In this document: in pieces, positions 33,793 to 44,848 of the stretch
How the letters are laid out: each line of letters starts with the position of its first letter
How positions within the stretch are numbered: the first letter of the stretch is position 1
Origin: Salvia splendens
Taxonomy: Eukaryota; Streptophyta; Magnoliopsida; Lamiales; Lamiaceae
DNA: 64,000 nt
Assembly: GCF_004379255.2 (NCBI RefSeq)
Contig: NC_056039.1
Location: forward strand, 9,660,501-9,724,500
Reading direction: 5' to 3'
The notes under the pieces: generated by a model
The model's input: the letters and a program-made list of their open reading frames with translations, nothing else
Databases searched by the model: none
What the model was told of the DNA's origin: nothing
Made by a program: the position numbers and the translations under genes

Positions 33793-35665
33793 GAGCATCC
33801 GCAATAGCGGACGTCGGGGCAGAGGTCTGCTATTGCATCAAATGAGGCGGACGAGGACGCGGACGCGGATGTCCCAGACAGACGAGAGGTCGTCCGTCGG
33901 TTTCAGCTGACGTCCGTCCCGACGTCTGCTCCGACGTCCGCTATTGAGGTGTGACGACGGACGTCCCATTTTTCTGATTTTTTTAAACTCTACATATATA
34001 CGGTCGTTGCACTTCGTTTCATTCCAACCACTTGTATTGGCGAGTTTCTCTTCTTTCTCTCTACGTTTCTATCGGTAGATCCAAAATGGCTAGTGGTGGT
34101 AGTGGTGCAGGTGGCAGTGGTAGTGGTGTGGGTGGTAGTGATGGGAATGTAGCTGACACAAGGCGGAAAATTAATGAACGGTTGCGGGCTTATACGTCCG
34201 CCGAGATAAATCGTTGGGGTCAAGAGCCCCTGCAGCGGCAGCTGCAGCCGGTGGTACCTCGCCATATCCATCGTCGAGCTGTAGTACCCCGGGACCATAT
34301 CGCTGCACATCGCCGGTTGTTTGAGGACTACTTCACGGAGGAGCTGCGGTTTGGGAAGAACTTTTTTCGGCGGCGTTTTAGGATGCACCGACCGCTATTT
34401 ATGAGTATCGTGAACGCTTTAGAGCGTTGGTACATATATTTCAGGTTCAGGGAGGATGTGAGTGGTAGACCCGGTCACACACCTATACAGAAGTGCACTG
34501 CCGCAATCAGACAGCTGGCATACGGAGGCGCCGCCGACATGTTCGATGAGTACCTCCACATCGGCGAGTCGACTGCCCACGAGTGTCTGAAGTACTTTTG
34601 TCAGGGCGTTATTGAGATATACATGGAAAGGTATCTTCGGAAGCTTACCCCCGAAGACTGCCAGGCCATGATGGATATGCACGGGAATCAGCACGGGTTT
34701 TCGAGAAAGTTGGGCAGCATAGATTGTATGCATTGGGAGTGGAAGAACTGCCCCGCCGCCTGGAAAGGGGTGTACACGACCGGCTTCAAAGGCAAGAATC
34801 CCACGATGATCCTCGAAGCCGTAGCTGACTACCGGCTATGGATTTGACATGCGTATTTCGGAGTAACCGGGTCGAACAACGACATCAACGTCCTAAATTC
34901 GTCGCCCCTTTGCAACGAGCAGTGCATGGGCATTGGTCCAACTGTCAGTTTCGTCGCCAACGGCAACCAGCACGATATGGGCTACTATTTGGCGGATGGG
35001 ATATACCATAGTTGGCCCGTCTTTGTGAAGACGATCAGATGTCATATCGAAGAAAAGAAGGTATACTTTGCGAGCCGACAGGAGGCAGCGCGCAAGGATG
35101 TGGAGCGGGCATTTGGTGTGCTACAGGCTCGTGGGTGGCAGTGAAGGGTCCAACACGGTTGTGGTATCCCGAGTGCATCGCTGATGTCATGTACGCATGT
35201 ATTATCATGCACAACATGATTGTCGAAAATGAAGGTCCAACGCTGACTGATTGGACCAATGATGATGTTGATGCTACCGGTCCTAGCCACTGCGTGGCCA
35301 GCGCCAATGTACGAATGTGGATACCTCATGAGAACACCGACCGGGTCCGTTCATTTGCCGACATGCGCCAACAAGAAGCCCATATTCGACTCCAGAATGA
35401 TATAATTGAAGAGTTGTGGACGCGGAGGGGTGCACGTTGAACAATGCATTTAATTATGTATTTTTTTTATTTAATTATGTATGTTTTTTTAATAAATAAA
35501 ATGGTTACATTTTCTCCGTATTCATGTCGAAATTTTAATTCCGTAAAATTGCATATTTGTAAATTTGTGAATTTTAATTATTGGGATGTCCGCTATTGTG
35601 GAGTGGGATGTCCTTATGACGTGGCAGGAGGTGTTTTGGGATGTCCGCCGGGACATCCGTTCGAA
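33793..35665. mobile_element. PIF/Harbinger element 2, right terminus lost
   Basis: Left end GAGCATCCGCAATAGCGG is preceded by TTA (33790-33792). The inner right region (GACGTGGCAGGAGGTGTTTT, GGATGTCCGCCGGGACATCC) matches, inverted, the left end of element 1, but the last ~20 bp up to the expected GATGCTC end are missing. The sequence turns AT-rich after about 35665, so the right terminus is truncated. Confidence 0.8.
34086..35440 (+). pseudogene. HARBI1-type transposase with a Trp-to-UGA and a 1-base deletion
   Basis: Starts MASGGSGAGGSG, then REINR-like AEINRWGQEPL, FTEELRFGKNFFRRRFRM, KCTAAIRQLAYGGAADMFDE, STAHECLKYFC, first catalytic Asp in KLGSIDCMHWEWKNCP, then ILEAVADYRLWI and TGA at 34845-34847 where Trp is expected. 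The same frame goes on (HAYFGVTGSNNDINVL with the second Asp, SFVANGNQHDMGYYLADGIY, third residue Glu in KDVERAFGVLQAR). A single-base deletion near 35133 shifts the frame; the remainder (PTRLWYPECIADVMYACIIM, ADMRQQEAHIRLQNDIIEEL) is intact in the new frame to the stop at 35440. DDE triad otherwise preserved. Probably dead, though only two lesions separate it from an intact gene. Confidence 0.87.
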
Positions 35666-36335
35666 AAACTATAAAACATTATAGGAGTATATAAAATATA
35701 ATTATATTTTTTTATTTTATTTTAAATTCGGCTTGCTTCCTTAATTATTATTCTAGTTCCGTCCATGATATATCTGAAACAGGCATCAAAACATAAGCCA
35801 CTCGATACAATCATAAACTTGTAGTGATATAATATCCTACATCTACTTTAACTATTCATTAGTATTATTTTTATAAAATAAGTGCAGAAAAGAAGCGTAA
35901 CGAATTTTCAGGGACGGAAGGAGTATAATTTATGTGGGTAGAGTATATTATCCCAAAGAACAACAATTTCGATGATCAATAAGATAACAAACATTTACCC
36001 GCATTATATATGGAAATGCACAAGATTAACCACTTTTTATACAATAAATATATTTCGAGTCATCATGTAGAAAATATATTAAGAGTCACTTACAAAAATA
36101 TCGTGGAATATGAATATCTCTAAGTCTTGTACTTTGCACGTTTGAGTTGGTTTTGCACATTTCAATAAAAAAATTTGACTAAAATGCTCCTAAAATCCAC
36201 GAGGGACATTTTTGTAGATTCTGTTTACCATTTAATTTATTCCATCTTACAACAAATGTCATTTCAGTTCATCCTTTCGATAAATGTTTTGATTGATATA
36301 CGTCTCTTTCTCCTTACCCTTTTTTTAAAGTTTTA
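35666..36335. other. AT-rich intergenic DNA
   Basis: A possible degraded Stowaway lies at about 35755-35925 (TAGTTCCGTCC at the left, GGGACGGAAGGAGTA at the right), but the arms match poorly. No gene seen. Confidence 0.45.
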
Positions 36336-37634
36336 GGCCATCCACAACGCTGTCTCTATACCGTCTCTTAACTACTATTTGAGCACTATTTGAGGGCCCC
36401 ACTGTCCTTTTTTCCTCCATCTCTTAACTAAGAGACGGAACCTGCAACGCTCCGTCTCTTAACCGTCTCTATACCGTCTCTTAATTACTATTCATTCAAT
36501 TTAATTTATAAATTTTTTTAAAAACCCAATTCAATTTAAACAAACACACTTTATTAAAAGGATCCATTTGTGGCCGCTCGTGTAGGAACCCCTCCAAGCC
36601 ACCGGGCAATTCTTCCATTGCCAGTGCATGCAATCGACACTGCCAAGCATCCCGGGGAATCCGTGCACTTGTTCGTGCAGGTTGAGGAGGAACTGACAAT
36701 CCTCCGTGGTTGGCCTCCGGAGAAATTCGTCACTGAAGGCTGCCCGGACGCCTCTGCAGAAGTTGAGCAAGCACAAGCGCCCAGTGCTGTCTCCGATGTG
36801 CAGGTATTCGTCGAATATGTCGGCCGTTTGTCCAGTCGCAAGCTGCCGGATGGCTGCAGTACATTTCTGCAGCGTCGTGTGGCTGGGACGACCGACCGCG
36901 TCGAACCCTTCTCGGAAGAACTCCTCCCTGGCCGCCAAAGTATTCGCTATGTGGAGAAATAGCGGTTTCCGCATGCGGAAACGGCGACGGAAATAGGTAT
37001 CTCCCCAAATCGGGTTATCGCAGAAGTAGTCGCGTACTAACCGTGCGGCGGCTTCCTCCCGGTTCCGATTGATGTACTTCCGGGAGCGTCGTGGGGGTGG
37101 TGCGGCTTCCTCCGCCTCTCGTCGTCGATCTTCTTCGAGTGATTGTTCCATTAATTGACGCATTTGCTCAAAAGGATCCATTTGTTTGAGTTGATTGAAG
37201 ATGGAAATTGGAGTGATAGAGAGGATTTGAGAGGAATAGATGTGTGTTTGTGTTTGAAATGAGTATGAAATAGAATTATTTATAGAGTAAAAAAATAAAA
37301 AAATTTTAAAAATGAAAATAAAAATTTAACGGTAATATTACCGTTTGAAAAAAAAATTTTAATTAAAAATCGATTTTTTTTTTAAAAAAAGAATTATTGC
37401 GCCATCAGTGACGACTCCCACTCGCGGGCCAGCGAGTGGGCGTCACGCACGCATGGGGACGTGCCACGTGTCCCTGGCGCGTGACGAGCCATCTCGTCTC
37501 GTGTCTCGCCGAGACGAGCTACGCGACGAGACGGGCGCGAGATAGAGACGAGATGGGCGCTGCAATGCGTCTCGCGGGGTCTCGTCTCTCCGAGATGAGA
37601 CGCGAGCCCGGCGCGAGACGCGTTGTGGATGGTC
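36336..37634. mobile_element. PIF/Harbinger element 3, internally deleted
   Basis: Left GGCCATCCACAACGC and inverted right GACCATCCACAACGC match in 14 of 15 positions, and TTA duplicates the target on both sides (36333-36335, 37635-37637). Subterminal CGTCTCTTAACTAC/CGTCTC-rich DNA lies inside both ends. The transposase gene lacks its second half. Confidence 0.9.
36531..37181 (-). pseudogene. HARBI1-type transposase truncated by internal deletion
   Basis: Begins MDPFEQMRQLMEQSLEEDRR, then an Arg-rich stretch (PPPRRSRKYINRNREEAAAR), NPIWGDTYFRRRFRMRKPLF, AREEFFREGFDAVGRPSH, KCTAAIRQLATGQTADIFDE, STGRLCLLNFCRGVRAAF and the first catalytic Asp in MLGSVDCMHWQWKNCP. After YTSGHK the frame runs into what is 3' non-coding DNA in the sister element (WILLIKCVCLN, stop). 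The part bearing the second Asp and the Glu is gone, so the protein could bind DNA or partners but not cut. It is the same subfamily as element 4. Confidence 0.85.
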
Positions 37635-38033
37635 TTAATTGTTTATTTAGTTCTCATCTTCTTATTCTTTTTTACTTCTTATCTCAGACATTCAGTCTTA
37701 TCTATTTCTTTTCTCAATAATGTTCTGTAACACATGTCTATAATGCCGACGAATTATTCAAATTGAGAATCAAAGTGGCAATCCTATGGTATGACTGTGC
37801 TTGAGAAAAAAAAAGTTGGTGGTGGGTGTAATTTTTACAATGGATTGTGTGAGATAGTGCCCAAGCCAAGCGATGGAAATAGAAGTTGAAAATGAAAGTT
37901 GTCATCAAAATTGATGGAAAGATAGTTTGGTCGTTTTAGTTGCTTTTTTTTGCCCTTTGACCTTATTAATTGGCGTGTGTTATTAAGTTGTATTTTATGT
38001 AATGTAGTTGGCTAGCTTGTGAACAGTTTGTTA
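37635..38033. other. Intergenic DNA between Harbinger elements 3 and 4
   Basis: About 400 bp, AT-rich. Nothing recognisable. Confidence 0.5.
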
Positions 38034-38525
38034 GGGCTCTACGACGCTGTGTCCCTTAACCGTCCCTTAAATTACTATTCATCGGCCTCACTGTACTTTT
38101 TTACTCCACCTCTTAACTAAGAGACGGAACATGAACTCTCCATCTCTTATCCGTCTCTTAAATTACTATTCATTCAATTTCATTTTTTATTTTTATTTCC
38201 AACAAATTCAATTAATAAAAACAAACTTCATTAAATAAAATAAAATTACAACTTAAAAACAATACATAATTAAATTCGTGGCAAAATAAATAAAAAAAAG
38301 ACATAATTTAACTATGTATAATTTGATGCTCTAAATTCACGTCAGATCATTCAACTCTGTATAATTTGATGCTCTAAATTCATTTTCATTTTTTATTTTT
38401 ATTTCCAACAAATGCAATTAATAAAAACACATTTCATTAAATAAAATAAAATTACAACATTATATTCTTAAAACAATAAAACAAAACATAATTAAAAATC
38501 CTAAAAAAAATTAAAAATACATAAT

Positions 38526-41500
38526 TTAATTTCTTCCGCCAAATTTTGCCCAAATGTGATCCCTTAGATAATCTTGGAGTTGGGCGTGGGCGGTAGAGTC
38601 AGGTGTCCTTGCCCGAATAGACAATCGTTCTTGTATAGACGGATGCACTCCACTTCGAGGTGGACTACTTGCGGTTAAGCTTCTGAGGGCTTCAGGGTCG
38701 AACCAATTTCCCGCCTCGGGTCCTTCGTCTTGGACAATCATGTTGTGCAAGATTATGCACGTATACATGATGTCGACCATGCTCTCCATGAACCACGTAC
38801 GAGCCGGAGCTTTGATAATGTTGAAGCACGCTTGGAGAATCCCGAACGCCCGCTCCACATCCTTCCGAGCAGCCTCCTGCTTCTGCGCAAAAAGAGTCTG
38901 CTTTGCGTTCACGGGCCCGGTGCACGTCTTCACGAAGGTTGGCCACTTCGGGTAGATGCCGTCGGCAAGATAGTACCCCATTTTATAGCGCCAGTTGTTA
39001 GCGGTGAAGTTGATGGCCGTCGCTTTACCATCCAAAACTTCGGCGAAGAGGTCAGATTGGTGGAGCACGTTTATGTCGTTGTTCGAGCCGGGGACCCCGA
39101 AGTACGCATGTCAGATCCATAGCCGGTAGTCGGCGACAGCCTCGAGTATAACGGTGGGGTGGGTGCCTTTGTGGCCGCTCGTGTACGACCCCCTCCACGC
39201 CACCGGGCAATTTTTCCATTGCCAATGCATGCAATCGACGCTGCCAAGCATCCCGGGGAATCCGTGCACTTCTTCATGAATGCGGAGCAGAAACTGGCAA
39301 TCTGTCGTGCTTGGCTTCCGGAGATATTCGTCGATGAAGGCTGCCCGGACGCCTTTACAGAATTGGATCAAGCACATTCTCCCAGTACTTTCTCCAATGT
39401 GGAGGTATTCGTCGAACACATCCGCCGTTTGTCCAGTCGCAAGCTGACGGATTACTGCAGTACATTTCTGCAGCGTCATGTGGCTGAGACGGCCGACGGC
39501 GTCGAACCTTTCTTGGAAGAACTCTTCCCGGGCTGCCAATGTATTTGCGATGTTGTAATACCCCGACTTTTTCTACTATTTTTTATTTGTTCTCGTCAAG
39601 ATGTCGTTTACACAGTCTGAAATTTTTGTTCGACTTTGCTTCTTTGTGGAGAGAGTGAATGTACAAATTAGAGCTTAAACAAGTATACCCTGAGAAGCCC
39701 AAAAAGATAGTATTTTTCCATGAGAATTAAAGGTAGCGTATCGCCAGTAAGGATCCCCCATTTGAAGGATAGATTTTTTTTGGATGAATTAAAGTATGGA
39801 GTATACTTTTTATGTTTTATGGGTAGGGTTTTACTATAGTTTATGGGGTAGTATTTAGATATATATATATACATGAATTTCAAATTCCCTGGTGGCCAAT
39901 AATTCAACGCATGATGATATTGTATATACGCATAGATTAATTTTGATTCTCTTTCATCAGCCTATATTTAAAAATAATACTTTTAAATTAGTTTTATCTT
40001 CAGTATAGTACGACCAACACACGATTTTTTTTTTGTTCCACTAAATCTGGCACTTAACTCCACCAAATCTGAACAGAATACAACTCTGCAATTTACAATA
40101 ATCTGCCCACAACTCCACGTTGGAGGATTTGGAATCAACTTCATAGAAAATAGAGAGTTAGAGAGGGGAGAGTTTCTTCAGGTGTAGCATAGGAGATTAG
40201 AGAAGAAAGGACTTCGGCGCCTGTGTGAACGACGGCAACGAGCTTGTTCAGTTTGGAGATAGAAGAGATGACGACGGAGTGGTCCACGGGCTCGGCGACG
40301 GCGGATAACAGCCAGTGAATACGGAGCCGACGGCTGTCCGGTTCGGCAACAGCTGCCGCGACTCACGGCGGCACTGCGATGCGAGAGAACAGAGAGGGAG
40401 CGCGGTCTCAACACAGGCGCACACACTCAATTCAATGAATTAGATAAGAGCAGCGGTGGAGCAAGCGTTATGGTGCTGTGACAGAAATTGAGGCGCAAGG
40501 GATGGAGAGTAGACACGGTTTAGAACCGCGACTTCGATGTTGTAGCGTGACGGGCCGAACAGCGGTGGACAACAGCTATAATGCTGGAGAATTACACCTA
40601 GGCAGTGACAGCAGCGGCCTGAGAAAGGCATGGACGGAGACTCGCCCGCGATTCAGATATGAACGGCGGTGGGTAAGACCGCGAAAACTAACGACGATAC
40701 AGTTTCGCCAGACTGAGCGACCGGGCGGCAGTGACGTCCATTGGCGACGGCGAGCCGGGACAGCGGTGGCCGCGAACAGAGGCTGGCCATGGCGGCGGCT
40801 ATCGGCTCGACGGAGGGACGGCAGTGCTGCGATGAAAGTAGCAGGCGAGTGATAGGGCTGCCTCAATTTAGAGTTTAGATGTGTGAATTTATGTTGGGGA
40901 TGCTCCTGATTTTTGACGTGAGATAAAGAAGTGAAATGGGAAGAAATTGAGAAGAGGTTCTGACCGTGAGTTTTGGAGAAGAAAGCATTTGGGATTTTCA
41001 ATTACTTTTATTTCTTGTTGGGCTAGGTGGGTCAGGAGTATTAAATTGGGCTACTCTTTGATAAATGATGGACCAAGTTATTGATCTAAGTGTTGGGCTG
41101 ATGGAGAAGGATGCACAGACTGCTCTAATTAAATCCAGGAATGTGAAACCAGCCGGACAATTCTAAGTCAAAGGTGAAATTTCATAAATATGATCCAAGG
41201 GTAAGACTTAACTTCAATGTTGTTTTAATTAAAACTATTTTCTTAAAGTCTAATTTTTGAGTATTATGTTCTTTTAAAAAAATGTTGATTTTTGCATGCT
41301 ATTTGAGAACGGAGCTGATTGACAAGTGAAGGGTTTAAGAGAACGAGGTGGGCTTTCTTTTTAAATAAGGACTATGTCCTAAGTATATTTATTTTTGGGA
41401 AATATGTTTGTCATGCCATATTTTTGTGTTGCTATGGGACCTATCTGAAGTGGCTTTTGCCATGTATGGTTAATCGAATTCGGGTCTGACTAGGGAGTGA

Positions 41501-42387
41501 GTCCCTACTCAGGCTAGTGTACACCCCGTAGATCGTGCGCTATCTCTCTGAGTTGGCCGGTCTAGTGGCTTGGAATGCGGCCACATTCCTTGTCATGTAT
41601 GTTCAGATATTGTATGGTGATGTTGATGATGATGTTGGTGAAATATTGTTATTTCACCATTAATGGCATGATAAATATTGTTAGTGACTCGGGCCCTTTC
41701 AAAGTTAAAACCCCGAGGTCACTCATTAATGGCATGATAAATATTGTTATTGAAAATTGTTTTCGGCATGAGTCAACTGAGTGCATCAAGTACTCAGCCC
41801 TGCATGTGTTTTCCCTATGTGCAGGTTGAGCGGTGACGAGTGCGGTGGGTGTTGAGCATAAAAGTGAAGAATGTCTATCAAATGTCTAGGATATGTTGTG
41901 TCTTCATACATAGCATTATTCTACTCTCGAAATGCTTCCGCTGAATGTTGTTTCTTTTGAGTTTATGTATTGTTGAGATATAATCCCTTTGAGTTCTCAA
42001 TTGTTGAGATGATACTCTGATTTTTATTCAAGCTATTCCCGTTTGTTTCGAGCTATGGTGTTGATACATTGTTTTCCCTTTCTTTCCCGCTTCTTTAACC
42101 CCCCTAGTCGTGATCAACCGTGTTTTCTATCTTTAGAAAATGCGGGCGTGACAAATGTGGAGAAATAGCGGTCGCCGCATGCGGAAACGGCGACGGAAGT
42201 AGGTATCTCCTCACACCGGGTTATCGCAAAAGTAGTCGCGGACTAACCTTGCGGCGGCTTCCTCCCGGTTACGATGGATGTAAGTCCGGGAGCGTCTTTG
42301 GGGCGGCGCGGCTTCCTCCGCCTCCCGACGTCGATCTTCTTCAAGAGATTCTTCCATTATTCGACGCATTTGCTCATATGGATCCAT
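38526..42387 (-). pseudogene. HARBI1-type transposase, split by an LTR and carrying two Trp-to-UGA changes
   Basis: Coding parts: 42387 to about 42154, then (after the LTR) 39553 to 38526. It starts MDPYEQMRRIMEESLEEDRR; at 42211-42213 TGA replaces the Trp of NPIWGDTYF in element 3. After the insertion the frame continues with AREEFFQERFDAVGRLSH, KCTAVIRQLATG, the first Asp in MLGSVDCMHWQWKNCP, and ILEAVADYRLWI, where TGA at 39111-39113 again replaces Trp. It resumes in frame with HAYFGVPGSNNDINVL (second Asp), INFTANNWRYKMGYYLADGI, KDVERAFGILQA (Glu), and ends SIRARTPDS, YLRDHIWAKFGGRN at 38526. The catalytic triad is kept; apart from the LTR only the two UGA codons break it. Confidence 0.87.
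39554..42153. mobile_element. Probable solo LTR (2.6 kb) inside the Harbinger transposase gene
   Basis: The insert starts TGTAATACCCCGAC and ends GCGGGCGTGACA, i.e. TG...CA as LTRs do. It is flanked by ATGT on both sides (GATGT left, AATGT right; one mismatch in a 5-bp target duplication). No internal gag/pol, primer-binding site or second LTR was seen. The stretch near 41780 (AGTACTCAGCCCTGCATGTG, then CCCTATGTGCAGGTTGAGC) is of a kind I associate with long LTRs of plant Ty3/Gypsy elements. It includes a repeated CATTAATGGCATGATAAATA (41658, 41724). Open frames at 40140-40870 look non-functional. Confidence 0.72.
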
Positions 42388-42857
42388 TAGATCGATTAAA
42401 TTTGGGGGAAGAATAAAAGAGATGATTTCAGATGAAAAATGAAGAGGAAAGAGAGATGATTTGAGAGGATTGGATGTGTGTTGGTGTTTGAAATGAGGAT
42501 GAAATAGGAATATTTATATTGTAAAAAAATAAAAAAAGGAAAATGGTTTACAGTTTTCGAATTTTTAATTTTTTTTTATTAAATTTGAATTTTTAAAAAA
42601 ATGAATTATTGCGTCAGCGTGACGAAACCCACTCGCGGGCAGGCGAGTAGGCGTCACGCATGGCCCCAGAGCGCGCCACGTCGCGGGAGTGCATGGCGAG
42701 ACGTCTCGCGCGGCGTCTCGGCATGACAGGGGATCCGGCGGGATGGTGACGGTACGGGACGCTGCAACGCGTCCCGCACCCGTCTCGTCACGGAGGGACG
42801 GGACTTGTGCCACCCGCGTAACGTGTTGCGGGTGGCCTTATGTAGTATTGCATAATC

Positions 42858-43418
42858 TAGGGCTGGCAATTTTAGACACGACACGATAATCCGACACGAA
42901 TCCGCACGAAATTATTGGGTTGGGGTCAAGTCTTATTGGATCCGTGTCCTTATCGGGTTGACCCATTAAGAACCCGATAATTTCGGGTTGGGTTCGGGTC
43001 GGATGCGGGTCGGATACGGGTAACCCATTAAGAAATAATATTATTATTTTTATTATTATTTAAAAAAATATATATTACTTTAATGTTTTAATTTCTTATA
43101 AATTAGGTTTAAATAGTATAAAATGAATTTTAATTGTGTAAATTAGGTTAAAAATTAAGGTTTAATCGTGTAATATTAGGTTTTAATCGTGTAATATCAG
43201 GTTCGGGTTGTTATCGTGTCGTGTCAACCCATATTATATTGTGTCGATAACGGGTTCGTGTCGGGTGCGGGTCGTGTTCGGATTTGAAGGTAGCAGGTCG
43301 GGTTCGTGTTCGGATTTACAGTTTCTTTAACAGGTCGGGTTCAGGTTATGCCTTATTGGGTTGGGTTATTATCAGGTTGACCCGATAACGACCCAATCCG
43401 CACGACTTGCCGGCCCTA
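42858..43418. mobile_element. hAT-like MITE with GACACGA/GGGTTCG repeats, copy 1
   Basis: Left TAGGGCTGGCAATTTTAGAC and inverted right TAGGGCCGGCAAGTCGTGCG share TAGGGCYGGCAA. A perfect 8-bp target duplication GCATAATC lies at 42850-42857 and 43419-43426, the hAT size. The interior is dominated by short alternating motifs (CGACACGA, CGGGTTCGGGTCGG, AACCCGATAA) with an AT-rich centre. No coding region. Confidence 0.88.
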
Positions 43419-43426
43419 GCATAATC

Positions 43427-43916
43427 CTCTGAAGTGGTTATGAAATTTTGTTGTAGTGTAAAATTTTGCATTATTTTTTAGTCAATTACAAGTTGAAAAA
43501 TGAATTAGTTGCAGGAATAAATGCCCATAATTAAAAGGCATTAAATATATGTTGGAAGTTTGCATTGACCTATAGCAGAGTATCAAATGAAATACTACAA
43601 AAAAATCAAATGTCAAATAACGATCATAAAATTATAAAGTTTAAAAGAAAGAGGAAAGAGAAAAGAGAAAAGAGTAAAGAGAAAAAAGAAAAAAGGAAAA
43701 AGAAAAAAGAAAAAAGAAAAAAAAAAAGAAAAAGAAAAAGGAAAGATAGTACTTAAAATAAAGATAATAAGAAAGAAAAATACATCTATTGAAGATAAAG
43801 GAAAAAAGAGAGAAATACACCGTTAAAATATTTATTGGAAAGGTGAATTGAAATGATATTTGGTAAATGAGTAAAATAATGTACAACATGATCTCAGGGA
43901 TTTGGAGACAATTTTA
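43427..43916. other. Intergenic DNA with a polypurine tract
   Basis: AT-rich. It holds the polypurine run at 43635-43750; otherwise nothing recognisable. Confidence 0.5.
43635..43750 (+). repeat. Polypurine (GA-rich) tract of ~115 bp
   Basis: The + strand is almost all A and G (AAAGAGAAAAGAG and AAAAAGGAAAAAG units) with only a few pyrimidines. The apparent Lys/Arg-rich open frame over it is composition, not a gene. Confidence 0.8.
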
Positions 43917-44701
43917 GGCCATTCAAAGTGGGGCGGACGATAGCGCGCCTGATGTGGCTCCGCGGATGACGGACGATGCGTCGTCCGCGCCCGACGCTTA
44001 GTCTGTGGACGAAGTGCGGACAATAGGGCATCGTCCGCCCACTGTGGGCGACGCGAACGATGGTGCAGGCGATGCAACGCGTTTTAGTTTTTTTTTTTTA
44101 ATTCAAAAATTTTGTTATATATATACCCCAGCTTCACTTTTCATTTGTAACTTTTCGATTAACTTTTAAACTCTCATATTACGCTATAAAATGGATTCTG
44201 GTGGATACTCAAGTCCTAGTAGCCCGATGTTTGGATATGGCGCACGGTGGCCGGGTACACGACCTAGCGAATATCGATCGTTCGACGCCAACATGCAGTA
44301 CGATCCGCACTTTAGTACGGATTCATACGGTCTCTCTGACCTGGATACGCACAATGCCCTTATGAAGTATACGGATCCGGCCAGAGCCGAATTCCACCAG
44401 AGGTTGATCGATGACTTGAGCCGGAAGTTGGGGTTTTTGTAGGATAGTCAATTTTTTTTATTTCTAACCCGTGTAACTTTTTTTTATAATCAATGAATTT
44501 TTTGCCGTTCTTAGTTAATCGTTGTGTTTTTTCTAAGTTTGCATACATATATTTGAAAACATTTAAATTAATTAACAAAACAATAGTAAAATGCTTAGGG
44601 CTCCCCACTACAGGTGGAAGGAGAGAAGGATAAAATGCTGACGTGGCGGTGCATAGGGCGGGCTTTAGGGCGCCCCTTAGAGCACCCCATAGTGGATGCT
44701 C
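43917..44701. mobile_element. PIF/Harbinger-like non-autonomous element 5
   Basis: Left GGCCATTCAAAGTGG and inverted right GAGCATCCACTATGG, with TTA on both outer sides (43914-43916, 44702-44704). The subterminal DNA is GC-rich with GGACGATGCGTCGTCC-type palindromes at the left and GGGCGCCCC at the right. It carries one short open frame but no transposase. Confidence 0.7.
44191..44442 (+). CDS. Small unidentified protein (83 aa) in Harbinger-like element 5
   Basis: ATG at 44191 follows a TATATATATACCCC stretch and pyrimidine-rich leader, to a stop at 44440-44442. It starts MDSGGYSSPSSPMFGYG and ends DDLSRKLGFL; Ser/Gly/Tyr-rich first half, charged helical second half (PARAEFHQRLIDDLSRKL). 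Position and start context resemble the 5' end of element-encoded genes in this family (compare MASGG and MDPF starts), so it may be the remnant of an ORF1 or a transposase whose body was deleted. I do not recognise it. Confidence 0.4.
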   Translation: MDSGGYSSPSSPMFGYGARWPGTRPSEYRSFDANMQYDPHFSTDSYGLSDLDTHNALMKYTDPARAEFHQRLIDDLSRKLGFL

Positions 44702-44848
44702 TTAGTTTGCAAATTAAAATTTATTTAAAAAGTGTAAAAGCATCTTAAATGTGCAAAATGAAAAAAATCAGTAATTTTCCACGATATCGTTTTTACCCAG
44801 GATCCTTTATGTACTCGCACTCTTTTCAAAATATTAAGGGAAGAGAGT

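Larger units (their letters stand above)
38034..42837. mobile_element. PIF/Harbinger element 4 with a nested LTR insertion
   Basis: TTA flanks both ends (38031-38033 and 42838-42840). The left end GGGCTCTACGACGC and inverted right end GGCCACCCGCAACACG match only in part, but the inner CGTCCCTTAA/CTCTTAACTAAGAGACGG and the GACGAAACCCACTCGCGGGC regions correspond to element 3 (GACGACTCCCACTCGCGGGC). Removing the 2.6 kb LTR leaves about 2.2 kb, a usual size for this group. Confidence 0.82.

Noticed and set aside
40140..40870. GC-rich overlapping open frames in the solo LTR
   Set aside because: Frames exist on both strands with no recognised domain and lie within a TG...CA repeat; probably LTR composition.
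39554..42153. Introns or alternative exons of the Harbinger transposase
   Set aside because: No GT-AG borders at the junction; TG...CA ends with a short target duplication fit an LTR insertion.
43565..43756. Open frame rich in Lys/Arg/Glu
   Set aside because: It lies on the polypurine tract; its composition follows from AAG/AAA/GAG repeats and no domain or start context supports a gene.
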